Shown here: positions 1 to 8,265 of the stretch, piece after piece
How positions within the stretch are numbered: the stretch's first letter is position 1
Layout: each line of letters begins with the position of its first letter
Origin: Halostagnicola kamekurae
GTDB taxonomy: Archaea; Halobacteriota; Halobacteria; Halobacteriales; Natrialbaceae
Length of the DNA: 64,000 nucleotides
Assembly: GCF_900116205.1 (NCBI RefSeq)
Contig: NZ_FOZS01000001.1
Span: forward strand, 868,001-932,000
Direction of reading: 5' to 3'
Notes under the pieces: generated by a model
The model's input: only the letters and a program-made list of their open reading frames with translations
Database searches by the model: none
Told to the model about the DNA's origin: nothing
Translations under genes and position numbers: made by a program

Positions 1-732
1 GTCGATCACGTCTCGGCCCATCTCCCGCCAGGAACCGCGCAGGTCGTCGTACTCCGACTCGGTCAGCGCGCCCGCGAGCATCGTCTCGCGGTCGTCCGCT
101 AGCCCGGATCCGGTCGCTTTCCGCCGGGCGTCGAGCACCGCTCCCTCGCTATAGGGCGGTTCGACGCGTCGGACGTGATCGTACCGGCGCGTCTCGTGGA
201 CGTCGAGGCCGGCAGATTCGAAGGCCTCGCGCGCTCCCCCGCCCAGCGTCACGTCGGTCCGAACGCCCTCGAGGTAAGCCCGACGCGCCCGCCGCTCGAG
301 TCGTTCCTCGCGGTCGACGCTCGAGTCGACGTCGACGGCACCGTTGTCGGGTTCGATCGCCGCGACCAGATCGCTCGAGACGCGGGCGAACTCCGCGAGC
401 GCCGCCGCCGGGTCCGGGAGGTTGATCAACAGGGCCTGACAGACGACCAGATCGAACGCGTCGTCTGCGAACGGGAGCTCGAGCGCGTTTCCGGCGACCG
501 TCGAGACGCCGTCTCGAGTTCGCGCGCTCTCGAGGAGCGTCGCGTCAACGTCACAGCCGACGACCTCGCCCGGCGAATCGGCGGCGAGGACGGCGCTCAA
601 CTCGCCGGTTCCACAGCCCACGTCGAGAATCCGGCTCCGTGACTCGAGCGAAAGCGGCTCGAGCGCCGCTCGAGAATCCGCCCACATGCCCTCGCGGGTT
701 CGACGAAGGTATTCCGCCGTAAACTCGCGCAC
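1..732 (-). CDS. Class I SAM-dependent methyltransferase, C-terminus beyond window edge
   Basis: The 244 visible residues open with a Rossmann methyltransferase core. The glycine-rich SAM-binding motif ILDVGCGTG lies at residues 35-43, an acidic ribose-binding position follows in GCDVD (about 59-63), and the post-motif segment LPFADDAFDLVVC resembles UbiE/type 11 enzymes. The start chosen is GTG at 732, the first codon that leaves a normal N-terminal helix before motif I; no in-frame ATG lies closer upstream. The reading frame is still open at base 1, so the gene continues past the left edge. The substrate cannot be told from the sequence. It is convergent with nothing visible and is followed on the other strand by a small amphi-Trp gene. 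Confidence 0.8.
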   Translation of the reverse strand, partial: MREFTAEYLRRTREGMWADSRAALEPLSLESRSRILDVGCGTGELSAVLAADSPGEVVGCDVDATLLESARTRDGVSTVAGNALELPFADDAFDLVVCQALLINLPDPAAALAEFARVSSDLVAAIEPDNGAVDVDSSVDREERLERRARRAYLEGVRTDVTLGGGAREAFESAGLDVHETRRYDHVRRVEPPYSEGAVLDARRKATGSGLADDRETMLAGALTESEYDDLRGSWREMGRDVID

Positions 733-868
733 GGGTCAACACTGCGGCGTCTCGAGTAAAAGCGGGTCGGTTTCTCCCGCGACGGCTCGCTCCTCTCGTC
801 GCCGATCGACCGGCCGAGCCTGCGGATTCGCGGCCAACCTATTTCCGATCGATCGGTGATGAGTCCGT

Positions 869-1117
869 ATGGGAGATACGACAACCTATACGGACGACCT
901 CGCGCGAGAAGAAGCGTCGGACCTAATTCAGGAACTGGCTCGAGAGCTCCGCGAGGGCGACACCGCGGAGGTCCGCATCGGGAACAAGATGGTCGAGTTG
1001 TCGCCCGCCTCGGAGGTCGAGTACTCGATCGAAGCCAACGAGCGGTCACCGATGCTCGGGGGTGCTCACGAATCGATCACCGTCGAGGTCTCCTGGTCGG
1101 TGCCGGATAAAAGCTGA
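869..1117 (+). CDS. Amphi-Trp domain protein, small
   Basis: This 82-residue acidic protein starts MGDTTTYTDDLAREEASDLI and ends with the pattern EVSWSVPDK, in which one tryptophan sits in an amphipathic strand. The layout, an N-terminal helix followed by short strands (AEVRIGNKMVEL, ITVEVSW), matches the amphi-Trp domain family common in haloarchaea, whose molecular role is not established. The ATG at 869 is the first start in a frame with strong haloarchaeal codon bias; a longer overlapping frame starting at 856 has a proline- and arginine-rich shadow composition. It stands alone between a methyltransferase and endonuclease IV, both on the other strand. Confidence 0.75.
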   Translation: MGDTTTYTDDLAREEASDLIQELARELREGDTAEVRIGNKMVELSPASEVEYSIEANERSPMLGGAHESITVEVSWSVPDKS

Positions 1118-1249
1118 CATCGGGCGCGACACGTTCGCCGCGGCGGACGTCAGTTCGCTGTGGCGGTCTCGAGTCTGCGGTCGTTCCGCGCGAGTTTACC
1201 GTCGGTTCGTACGGGTTCGTCGTCAGTCCCGCGCCGCCGCGAATCGCGG

Positions 1250-2119
1250 TTAGTCCTCGCGGAGTTCTCTGACTTTCTCGATGTTCCACGCGAAGCCGCG
1301 GCCGTCTTCGGTCGGGGTCTCGAGCGCGAACGGCAGGTCCCGGAGATCCGGGTGGTTCACGATGGCGCGCATGCCGTCCTCGCCGATGTACCCCTCGCCG
1401 ATGAGCGCGTGTTCGTCCTTGTGGGTCCCCACGTCGTGTTTCGAGTCGTTCAAGTGAATGTACTCGAGGTACTCGAGTCCGACCTCGTCGTCGAAGCGGC
1501 CGATCGTCTCGTCGACGGCCGCGGGCGTTGTGAGGTCGTTGCCCGCGACCAGCGTGTGAGCGGTGTCGATGCAGATGCCGATGTCGGTCTCGGTGCGGTC
1601 GATGATCCCCGCGAGGTGGGCGAACTCGCCGCCGAGTTTCGTCCCGCTGCCCGCGTCGGACTCGATGAGGATCGTCACGTCGTCGGGAACCTCGAGGTCG
1701 TCGATGACGCCCGCGGCGTTGTCGAGGCCTCCTTCGACGCCCGCGCCGGTGTGGGCACCCAGGTGGACGTTTACGTAGGGAATGCCGAGGCGTTCGGCCG
1801 CGTCGAGTTCGGCCTGCATGCTCTCTTTTGACTTTCGGCGCAGGTCCTCTTTGGGCGTACAGAGATTGACCAGATACGCGGAGTGGATCACCCATGGTCC
1901 CTCGAGTTTGTCGTCGGTCTCTTCTTTGAACCCCTCGGCGGCTTCCTCGCTGATCTCTGGCTGCGCCCAGACCTGTGGCGAGGTCGTAAACACCTGTCCG
2001 CAGTTCCCGCCGAAAGCGAGCTGGCGGTGTACCGCGTTTCGGATGTCGTCGTAGGGCGGTGTCTCGTCGTCGGAGGAAACGCGCGATCCGGAAATCGAAA
2101 CGTGTGCGCCGACCTTCAT
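1250..2119 (-). CDS. nfo: Deoxyribonuclease IV (endonuclease IV, AP endonuclease)
   Basis: This 289-residue TIM-barrel enzyme cleaves DNA 5' of abasic sites in base excision repair. It begins [12 protein letters not shown], the usual family N-terminus. The family's metal-binding signatures are in order: HLGAHTG (about 120-126), [15 protein letters not shown] (about 152-166), GICIDTAH (about 186-193) and [16 protein letters not shown] followed by IGEGYIG (about 223-246). The His, Glu and Asp ligands of the tri-zinc centre are therefore present. Length is normal for the family. It is transcribed away from the lipoate ligase end with about 120 bp between them and is probably monocistronic. Confidence 0.93.
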   Translation of the reverse strand: MKVGAHVSISGSRVSSDDETPPYDDIRNAVHRQLAFGGNCGQVFTTSPQVWAQPEISEEAAEGFKEETDDKLEGPWVIHSAYLVNLCTPKEDLRRKSKESMQAELDAAERLGIPYVNVHLGAHTGAGVEGGLDNAAGVIDDLEVPDDVTILIESDAGSGTKLGGEFAHLAGIIDRTETDIGICIDTAHTLVAGNDLTTPAAVDETIGRFDDEVGLEYLEYIHLNDSKHDVGTHKDEHALIGEGYIGEDGMRAIVNHPDLRDLPFALETPTEDGRGFAWNIEKVRELRED

Positions 2120-2243
2120 AGGCCCTCGTCAGTACTGGTTCGTGATAGGTATACCGAAGCGATCTCGTCCCTGACGCTAACCAGCCTATCGCCGACAGCC
2201 TGACGCCAACCAGCCTGCCTCCAACCGACGCGCTGCGGATCGA

Positions 2244-3068
2244 TCAGTGTTCGCTCGCCTCGAGTACCTCCCGGTCGCGAACCCACGCGTCGCTGCCGAA
2301 CTTCCGCTCGGCGAGTTCCTCGGCGGCCGCGAGTTCGTCGTCTCGCCACGACCCCGCCTCGGCGTCACACCACGCGCCGAGCGTGTCGGCGAGCGCGTCG
2401 ACCGCCTCACCGCGCTCGAGACCCGTCTGTTCGCGGATGCTCGTTACGCGATCCGTAAACGTCGCCTCCTCGAGGTCGGTATCGAAGACGCCGACGTGGC
2501 GCGCGGGCTCGAGTCCGTAGCTTATCGAGCCGTGCTGGATGACGACGTCGCGCTGTCGGTACTGGGCGTTGCCGCTGATCTTCGCCCCGTCGACGACGAT
2601 GTCGTGGGCCGGGTTGATGTCTCGAAGGTAACAGGACGGCCGGTAGATCGACTCCCGTTCGGACTCGGCGAAGGCGGCGTCGACGCCCATCTCGGCGAAC
2701 GCCTCGAGAATCGGCTCGCAAAACAGGGCGTAACACTCCATGAGGTCGCCGGGCACCTCCGCGGCGGGCGCGACGATCGTATAGGAGATGTCGGCGGTCG
2801 CGTCGTGGTAGATGCCCCCGCCGCCGGTCTGTCGGCGCGTGACGCCGACGCCGTTTTCTACACACCAGTCCCAGTCGACCGTCTCGGCGTCCTGTCGGTA
2901 CCCCAGCGAGAGTGTTCCGGGCTCCCAGGAGTAGACTCGAACCGTCCGCAGGTCGTCCTCGAGGGCGGTTCGGGCGGCGACTTCTTCGAGAGCCATCTGC
3001 ATCGCGCCCTCGCGAGCGTCGTCCGTAATCAGTCGCCAGTCCCGGTTTTCGAGATCCGTCGCGGTCAT
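2244..3068 (-). CDS. lplA: Lipoate-protein ligase A family protein
   Basis: A 274-residue biotin/lipoate transferase-fold protein that would attach lipoate to acceptor domains of 2-oxoacid dehydrogenases or the glycine cleavage H protein. Characteristic motifs are RRQTGGGGIYHD (the lipoyl-AMP binding loop, about 83-94) and GAKISGNAQYRQRDVVIQHG (about 166-185), which carries the catalytic lysine. The start is ATG at 3066-3068 (MTATDLENRDW); the frame is open 318 bases further upstream, but that extension has no start with family similarity and is arginine-rich shadow sequence. Archaeal lipoylation often uses a split LplA/LplB; this protein is long enough for the catalytic part only, and no small partner gene is visible nearby. 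Confidence 0.85.
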   Translation of the reverse strand: MTATDLENRDWRLITDDAREGAMQMALEEVAARTALEDDLRTVRVYSWEPGTLSLGYRQDAETVDWDWCVENGVGVTRRQTGGGGIYHDATADISYTIVAPAAEVPGDLMECYALFCEPILEAFAEMGVDAAFAESERESIYRPSCYLRDINPAHDIVVDGAKISGNAQYRQRDVVIQHGSISYGLEPARHVGVFDTDLEEATFTDRVTSIREQTGLERGEAVDALADTLGAWCDAEAGSWRDDELAAAEELAERKFGSDAWVRDREVLEASEH

Positions 3069-3169
3069 ACCTCTCGAGAGGAGTGGAATCGTGTTAGAGA
3101 TTGTGGAGGCGATCGCTCGCGAGGAATTCAGGACGACACGCGGGCGGAATCCGTGGCCGTCGCAGATCG

Positions 3170-4096
3170 CTAGCTCGACGGAACGCTGACCAGCCCGGAC
3201 GGGCGTTCGTCGGTCGACCTCCGCACGACGAGTTCCCACGTCGAGGACGACCCGTCGATCGGTTCGGCCCGGGAAATCGAGATCGGCGACTCGGGAGCGT
3301 GGCGAAACAGTTCGATCGCCAGCGGGAGCGTGACGACGCCCGTCTCCGCGCGCCCGAGCGGGTACGCCGACAGCGTCACCGTCCACGAGCGCGTCTGAAC
3401 CTGCTTTTCGAGGGCGTTTCGCTCGAGCGTGTAACTATCGAAGAGCGCGACCGACTGCAGCCGAGACAGCGCGAACTCGAGGGGGTCGTCGTCCGCGGGC
3501 GGTGAGGACAGTCGCTCGGCCGCTGCCGCGAGAATCGCGGCCTGGGCCTCCGGATCGAGTCGCCGCTCGAGTTCGATCGCCATGCTCTCGAGGAGTCGAA
3601 GGCAGAGTTCGTCCGGCGTTTCGATCGTCTCTGCGATCTCGAGATAGGTGTCCATGATCGCCCGTTCGACCGACTGGTGGGACGATTCGGCGACGGTTTC
3701 GAACACCGCCCCCGCGATGGCGTGACAGAAATCGACGAGCGACTCCTCGGACGCCGACCGATCGTCCGGCGGGGAAAGCGGTGTCTCGCGACTCGCAGTC
3801 GCGCCTCGAGCGTGATTTGTACTGACTGTCTCGGACTCGTTCGGTGAGGAGTGGCCGTCTTCTTCACAGACGATTACGTCGTAACGCGGCAGTTGCGGAT
3901 CGTACCGCCGCAGTGCTGCACGATACTGTTCGGTCGCCCGCGCGGCCGCTCTGGCCGTCGGTCTGTTCTCGAAGCGAAGTCCGATCGCGGGTGAGGGACG
4001 TTCGCCGGTTCGTCCGCAGACCAGGTAGTACTGGCCCGTCTCCTCGGCGAGCGCCTCGAGGTGCTGGCGGATGTCTCCGAGTGTCGTTCCGATCAT
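3170..4096 (-). CDS. Iron-box-controlled haloarchaeal protein of unknown function
   Basis: A 308-residue protein that belongs, from memory of the family, to a haloarchaea-restricted group: its first 80 residues (MIGTTLGDIRQHLE, then YYLVCGRTGERPSPAIGLRFE and a Tyr/Arg-rich helix ending YDVIVCEE) form a compact conserved domain. A Ser/Thr-rich linker of about 50 residues (near 85-130) leads to a helical C-terminal half. No catalytic motif is visible. The key clue is regulation: a perfect 16-bp DtxR/IdeR-type palindrome lies at 4119-4134, between a TATA-like element and the start codon. The two genes upstream in the same orientation, a flavoprotein and a siderophore-binding protein, have the matching box. 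It is probably part of the iron-starvation response; biochemical role unknown. Confidence 0.7.
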   Translation of the reverse strand: MIGTTLGDIRQHLEALAEETGQYYLVCGRTGERPSPAIGLRFENRPTARAAARATEQYRAALRRYDPQLPRYDVIVCEEDGHSSPNESETVSTNHARGATASRETPLSPPDDRSASEESLVDFCHAIAGAVFETVAESSHQSVERAIMDTYLEIAETIETPDELCLRLLESMAIELERRLDPEAQAAILAAAAERLSSPPADDDPLEFALSRLQSVALFDSYTLERNALEKQVQTRSWTVTLSAYPLGRAETGVVTLPLAIELFRHAPESPISISRAEPIDGSSSTWELVVRRSTDERPSGLVSVPSS

Positions 4097-4118
4097 TGGT
4101 CTCGCCGTCGCTTCATAC

Positions 4119-4134
4119 TTTAGGCTAGCCTAAA
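4119..4134. promoter_or_regulatory. DtxR/IdeR-like iron-box operator upstream of the 308-aa gene
   Basis: TTTAGGCTAGCCTAAA is a perfect 16-bp palindrome and matches the TTAGGCTAGCCTAA core recognised by iron-dependent DtxR-family repressors (SirR/Idr in haloarchaea). Read on the minus strand, a TATA-like TTATAATG sits just upstream (about 4137-4144) and the start codon is at 4096, so bound repressor would cover the stretch between TATA box and transcription start. A near-identical site lies at 6439-6454. Confidence 0.8.
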
Positions 4135-4360
4135 ACATTATAACTGCTTTGATTGTTCGACGGATCGACCGGCGGGCGCGGCGACGATTCCGAACTTTGG
4201 TCTGACGATGCTGTCCCCATCGGTCTGATAACGCTGTGTCCCGATGCGGTCTGACGATGCGTGCGTGACACTCGACGGAGAACCAGCGGTCCTGACCACC
4301 AGTCGTCGAATCGATCCCGTTCGGTTCCGCTCGATTGCGAAAGTCGCCGTGGAACCGCTC

Positions 4361-5305
4361 CTACTCGTCGGTCGAAATCTCGGATTCTCGGTTCGCGGTG
4401 ATTTCCCGCGCCGCCTCGAGGATTCGCTCGTCGTCGACGTGTTCGAGCAGTCGTTCCTGCCCGCGGATACGTCGGCGCTCTCGGTCCGAACGGTCGATGT
4501 ACTGCTCGAGTCGGCGGTTGATTTCCCGTTCGCGAATCTCGAGGCGGGTCACCTCCTCGAAATCGTGATCCTCGGGAATGCGCTCGTCGAAAAACCGCTC
4601 CCACCGATTTCGGTCCCGCCACTCGCCCTCGAGTTCCGCTTCCCGTCGCACCCAGTCGTAGTAGTTCGCGACTGAATCGGGATACCCCTGCGCCCGACGA
4701 GCGTCTTCGACGACGCCGATCCCGACCCGCGCCCCGCGACCGGCGGCGACGATGGCCTGCGTATCGCTCTCGGCGGACGGCGACGCGACGTAGAGCCCCT
4801 CGATCGGTGTCGTCCCGTCGGTTTCGGCGTACTCCCTGTCGAACTGCTCGCGTTCCTCGCCGTCGTGTTCGTACGATTCGAACATCGCGTCCTCTTCGTC
4901 GAGTCCGCGCAGATACTCGCCGCCGTAGCGCGTTGCCGCGATGAGGCGGCGGGTAGTGATTCGCTTACCCTGCTCGGTCTCGACGACGAACCCCGATCGC
5001 TCGCTGGAACCTTCCCCGCCGGTACGCGTGACCGTCTCCACGAGATCGGGGACGCGTTCGCATCCGGCTGTCTCGGCGTGATCGTGCATCAGCCCGTACA
5101 GTGTTTCGACGTCTATCCCGGCGGGGAACCCGAGGTAGTTCTCGAGGTGTGCGCACCGCCGAATCGAGGAGCGGCCGCGGTCGAATATGGCCGTCTCGAG
5201 TCCATACCTGGCGACGAAAACGCCCGCGGAACAGCCGGCCGGGCCACCGCCGACGATGACGACGTCGTAGTCGAAGGACGCTGGCGAATCTGGCTCGGAG
5301 GTCAT
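4361..5305 (-). CDS. Thioredoxin-reductase-like FAD protein lacking the NADPH domain and CxxC
   Basis: A 314-residue protein with an N-terminal FAD-binding Rossmann motif VVIVGGGPAG (15-24), a ribose-binding Asp in IFDRG (about 40-44), the CAHLENYLGFPAG segment typical of thioredoxin-reductase-like flavoproteins (51-63), and the second FAD motif GLYVASPSAESDTQAIVAAG (about 169-188). Between the two halves there is no second GxGxxG NADPH domain and no redox CxxC. The last 110 residues are a highly charged helical tail (YYDWVRRE onward) not found in classical TrxR. Its ATG overlaps the TGA of the upstream siderophore-binding gene by 4 bases (5302-5305), so it is co-transcribed and probably iron-repressed. 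A role in reductive iron release from siderophores is inference only. Confidence 0.75.
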   Translation of the reverse strand: MTSEPDSPASFDYDVVIVGGGPAGCSAGVFVARYGLETAIFDRGRSSIRRCAHLENYLGFPAGIDVETLYGLMHDHAETAGCERVPDLVETVTRTGGEGSSERSGFVVETEQGKRITTRRLIAATRYGGEYLRGLDEEDAMFESYEHDGEEREQFDREYAETDGTTPIEGLYVASPSAESDTQAIVAAGRGARVGIGVVEDARRAQGYPDSVANYYDWVRREAELEGEWRDRNRWERFFDERIPEDHDFEEVTRLEIREREINRRLEQYIDRSDRERRRIRGQERLLEHVDDERILEAAREITANRESEISTDE

Positions 5306-6435
5306 TCGGCTCTGTCGCCGTTGACGATGTCGCTCACCCGTTCGCGGTCGAACAACTCCTCGTCGACGTCGTAGACCTGCTGTGCCGCGCGCTCGGTGAG
5401 CACGAGGTTCGTTATCGGGCCCTGATACAGCGGGCCGCCGCGGTAGACATCACCGTTTTCGACGGCGGTGAGCTCTTTGGCGACGGTGTGATCTCGCATA
5501 TAGGCAAGGACCGTCTCTTCGAACTCCGCTGCGGTTTTATCTTCCAGGCCGCGAAGCAGGATAATCTCGGGATCGATCTCGTGGAGGGTTTCGTAGTCGA
5601 TCTCGCCGCGATCGCTGTGGAAGTCCTTCACGCCGGTTTCGGCCAGCGCGTCGGTGACTTGCAGGTCGTTCCACTGCTTGAAACTCGTTCCCTCGTCGAT
5701 GAGATACGGTGAGAACGACTCCGGTTCCTCGCCGTAGGCCCAGAAGATCGCCACGTTCGGTCGCTCGCCTTCGGGCGGAACGATCTCGGCTAACTTCGAC
5801 TGGAACTCCTCGTGGAGCCGTTCGAAAGCGTCGTAGCGCGCCGTCTCCTGAAAGACTTCGGCGAGTTTCCCGAACGCCTCGTACAGCGAGAGGTACTCGT
5901 AGTCGTGCCAGTCGTAGCCGCGCGAGAAGATCGAATTTCCGAAAAACGGACCGAGTCGCCGTTCGATTTCGTCGATATCGCTCTGTTCGACTCCATCGAA
6001 GCGATTCTTCAAAAAGTTCGGATCCATGACGTGGACGTCGGCGTTCATCTCGTAGAAGACCTCCGGGTCGATGGATCCGTCGTTCGAGAGTGTGATCATG
6101 TCGCTCGTGTCCACGTCGACGCCCGGGATTTCGTCGTAGTACTGGGTGTGGTATCGATTGACGAGCCAGGCGCTCGTCGGTAGATCCTGCCCGAGCGCGA
6201 TGCCCATGTCCGCCCAGCTCCCGTTGTTCGCGGCCCACGTCTCGGGAACCGAGTCGAACGACACATCTCCGACCGGTTCCATCGTTACGGTGTAGGACTC
6301 CCCGTCCGCTGGCTCGTCTCCCGAACTGGAATCGTCGATACAGCCGGCTAACAGTCCGGCGCTCGCGGCTGCGCCGCCATACGCAACACATTCGCGCCGG
6401 CTCAGTGCCCCATCCGCTTCGGTGAATCGCTCCAT
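5302..6435 (-). CDS. Iron/siderophore ABC transporter substrate-binding lipoprotein
   Basis: A 377-residue FepB/BtuF-type binding protein. Residues 12-32 form a Tat-type lipoprotein signal: twin arginines at 13-14 (SRREC), a short hydrophobic stretch and the lipobox LLAGC ending at Cys32, followed by an acidic linker. The body shows type III binding-protein features such as NVAIFWAYGEEPESFSPYLI and YETLHEIDPEIILLRG near the C-terminal lobe. It would hold ferric siderophore or haem at the cell surface. No permease or ATPase gene is adjacent, so the cognate importer must be encoded elsewhere. A DtxR-like box ends 4 bases upstream of the ATG, and the next gene downstream overlaps it by 4 bases. 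Confidence 0.85.
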   Translation of the reverse strand: MERFTEADGALSRRECVAYGGAAASAGLLAGCIDDSSSGDEPADGESYTVTMEPVGDVSFDSVPETWAANNGSWADMGIALGQDLPTSAWLVNRYHTQYYDEIPGVDVDTSDMITLSNDGSIDPEVFYEMNADVHVMDPNFLKNRFDGVEQSDIDEIERRLGPFFGNSIFSRGYDWHDYEYLSLYEAFGKLAEVFQETARYDAFERLHEEFQSKLAEIVPPEGERPNVAIFWAYGEEPESFSPYLIDEGTSFKQWNDLQVTDALAETGVKDFHSDRGEIDYETLHEIDPEIILLRGLEDKTAAEFEETVLAYMRDHTVAKELTAVENGDVYRGGPLYQGPITNLVLTERAAQQVYDVDEELFDRERVSDIVNGDRAE

Positions 6436-6438
6436 ATG

Positions 6439-6454
6439 TTTAGGCCCGCCTAAA
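6439..6454. promoter_or_regulatory. DtxR/IdeR-like iron-box operator at the siderophore-binding gene start
   Basis: TTTAGGCCCGCCTAAA has 7-bp inverted arms around a 2-bp centre (CC) and so nearly repeats the perfect palindrome at 4119-4134. It ends 4 bases before the ATG of the binding-protein gene and overlaps the AT-rich TATA region (about 6452-6462), a position that suits repression of a leaderless transcript. The divergent RIO2 gene starts 190 bp away. Confidence 0.78.
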
Positions 6455-6647
6455 ATACTAAAGAGGTTTCGATCCCGAACTCGCGACCGAGATATTTCGC
6501 AAGCGACGCTGTTCGGTCGGACTCGCTTCGACGACCGTTTCGAGCAGATTTTCGATTTGATATCGCACTATGTGATTTACTGTCCCGACGTATTCCGCCG
6601 TCGCGCCACGTCACGACGTTTTTACGTACCCGGCGGATACACCGCCT

Positions 6648-7556
6648 ATGGTGCGGAACGTCGCAGGTCTCTTGCCGGAACTCGAGACGGAGGACTTCTA
6701 TCTCCTCTCCGGAGTCGAACAGGGGATGCGCTTCTCCGAGTGGGTCCAGCGAGAGAAATTGACGAATTTCTCCGGACTGACGCCCGAAGAGGTCGACTAC
6801 CGCCTCGAGCGCTGTCTCAAACGCGGGCTGGTCGAAAAGAAGACGATCCAGTACGAGGGGTACACGCTCCAGTTCGAGGGCTACGATACGCTGGCCCTGC
6901 GCGCGCTCGTCGAAAGCGAGACGATCTCCGAATTCGGATCGCCGCTCGGCGTCGGCAAGGAAAGCGACGTCTACGAGGTCAAATCCTACAAACCGCTCGC
7001 GCTGAAGTACCACCGCGAAGGCTACACGAACTTCCGCGAGGTACACAAAGAGCGCGATTACACCGCCGACAACGACCACGTCTCCTGGATGTACACCGCG
7101 CGGAAAGCCGCCGAGCGAGAGCACGAGATCCTCGAGTCGCTCTATCCGGACGTGTCGGTCCCGCGGCCGATCGACCAGAACCGCCACGCCATCGTGATGG
7201 AGAAGATGGACGGCGTCGAGCTCTCCCAGACGAAACTCGAGGACCAGCAGGTGCGGGGCGTTCTCGATCTCCTGGTGACGGAACTCGCCCGCGCGTACGA
7301 ACACGGGTACGTCCACGCCGATATGAGCGAGTACAACGTCTTCGTCAGCGAGTCCGGCGTGAAAATCTTCGATTGGCCCCAGGCCGTCCCGACCGATCAC
7401 GAAAACGCCTCGACGTTCCTCCGGCGGGACCTCCAGAATCTGGTGGGGTACTTCCGACGAAAGTACCCGAACCACGTTTCGTCGGACCTCGAGAGCGATC
7501 GAGTGGCCGACGCGATCGCGGACGGTTCGTTCGAGTCGATCGCCGAATTCGAATAA
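6648..7556 (+). CDS. rio2: RIO2 serine protein kinase / ATPase
   Basis: A 302-residue atypical kinase required in archaea and eukaryotes for small ribosomal subunit maturation. Residues 1-95 are the RIO2-specific winged-helix domain (MVRNVAGLLPELETEDFYLL at the start). The kinase part has the flexible nucleotide loop GVGKESDVYEV (101-111), the lysine of LALKY (about 120), the catalytic loop HADMSEYNVFV (223-233) with catalytic Asp225, and the metal-binding IFDWPQAV (240-247). Length is typical. A TATA-like region and the iron operator of the divergent gene share the upstream 210 bp. No gene lies close enough downstream to be co-transcribed on this strand. Confidence 0.95.
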   Translation: MVRNVAGLLPELETEDFYLLSGVEQGMRFSEWVQREKLTNFSGLTPEEVDYRLERCLKRGLVEKKTIQYEGYTLQFEGYDTLALRALVESETISEFGSPLGVGKESDVYEVKSYKPLALKYHREGYTNFREVHKERDYTADNDHVSWMYTARKAAEREHEILESLYPDVSVPRPIDQNRHAIVMEKMDGVELSQTKLEDQQVRGVLDLLVTELARAYEHGYVHADMSEYNVFVSESGVKIFDWPQAVPTDHENASTFLRRDLQNLVGYFRRKYPNHVSSDLESDRVADAIADGSFESIAEFE

Positions 7557-7617
7557 TACGCTCCGATTTTCGAGTCGATACTACCCACCGGCAACGCTAG
7601 AAAACGGTGTCGCTCGG

Positions 7618-7779
7618 TTAGGCCGCGCTCGAGTCGATGTCGTTGATCTGGACGAAGCCGTACTCGCAGTCCGGGCAGTGCCACTTGACTTTCTTTCCGA
7701 GGTGCAACGTCGTACTGGCGGCCCGGTAGAACGTTTTGACCCCGCATTCGGGACACTCGTGTTCGAGTTCCTGAGACAT
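7618..7779 (-). CDS. Small two-CxxC zinc-ribbon protein
   Basis: A 53-residue protein, MSQELEHECPECGVKTFYRA at the N-terminus, with two CPxC knuckles (CPEC at about 9-12 and CPDC at about 36-39) spaced like a zinc beta-ribbon. Small ribbons of this kind are abundant in haloarchaea and mostly uncharacterised. The start is the ATG at 7777-7779, immediately before the conserved ribbon; the longer frame to 7827 adds residues with no similarity to such proteins. Nearest neighbours are RIO2 (convergent) and the tRNA-Val gene. Confidence 0.75.
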   Translation of the reverse strand: MSQELEHECPECGVKTFYRAASTTLHLGKKVKWHCPDCEYGFVQINDIDSSAA

Positions 7780-8017
7780 GGGTATTCGTAGCGACCGGAC
7801 CGAGTTTAACGTACTGATTCTGAACACGTGTTTCCGGCTTCGTACTAGTAGTATATTCTATAACGATATATGGAATCCGAGGTCGTCTCGATCGTCCTGT
7901 CATCTCCCCTCGAGACTGAAATCGCGGTGAAGTGCGGTCGACGGCGGATTCTCGAGCGTTTCGCTGGCGATGACTGAAAGGAAGCCTTAAGTCGAACGCA
8001 CGGATACACACGGCTGC

Positions 8018-8092
8018 GGGTTGGTGATCTAGTCCGGTTATGATACCTCCTTCACACGGAGGAAGTCGGCAGTTCAAATCTGCCCCAACCCA
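8018..8092 (+). tRNA. tRNA-Val (anticodon CAC)
   Basis: The acceptor stem GGGTTGG (8018-8024) pairs with CCAACCC (8085-8091). The anticodon stem CCTCC/GGAGG encloses the 7-base loop TTCACAC, giving anticodon CAC for valine codon GUG. The T arm is CGGCAGTTCAAATCTGCCC. No intron and no encoded CCA is seen. Bases 8068-8094 are repeated exactly at 10093-10119, so this gene served as the attachment site of the element that follows. Confidence 0.95.
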
Positions 8093-8094
8093 CT
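8068..8094 (+). repeat. attL: left copy of the 27-bp att direct repeat, inside tRNA-Val(CAC)
   Basis: The repeat runs from GGCAGTTCAAATCTG to the ACT just after the tRNA. It is identical to 10093-10119 and covers the T arm and the 3' acceptor strand, so the integrated DNA restores an intact tRNA. Confidence 0.85.
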
Positions 8095-8265
8095 CGTCGC
8101 CTTACTCCTCGTGAACCCATAGACAGCGTAGGGACGTTTATAGGTAACACCAGTATTGATGAACTGGATTCCGTCAAGTCCCTTGTCGGGGGCCGTCGCC
8201 GTTGTGCGGTTATACAATAGAAGTCAAGAATGTTAGTTCTATCGACTATAAAATCCTGGAAATCT

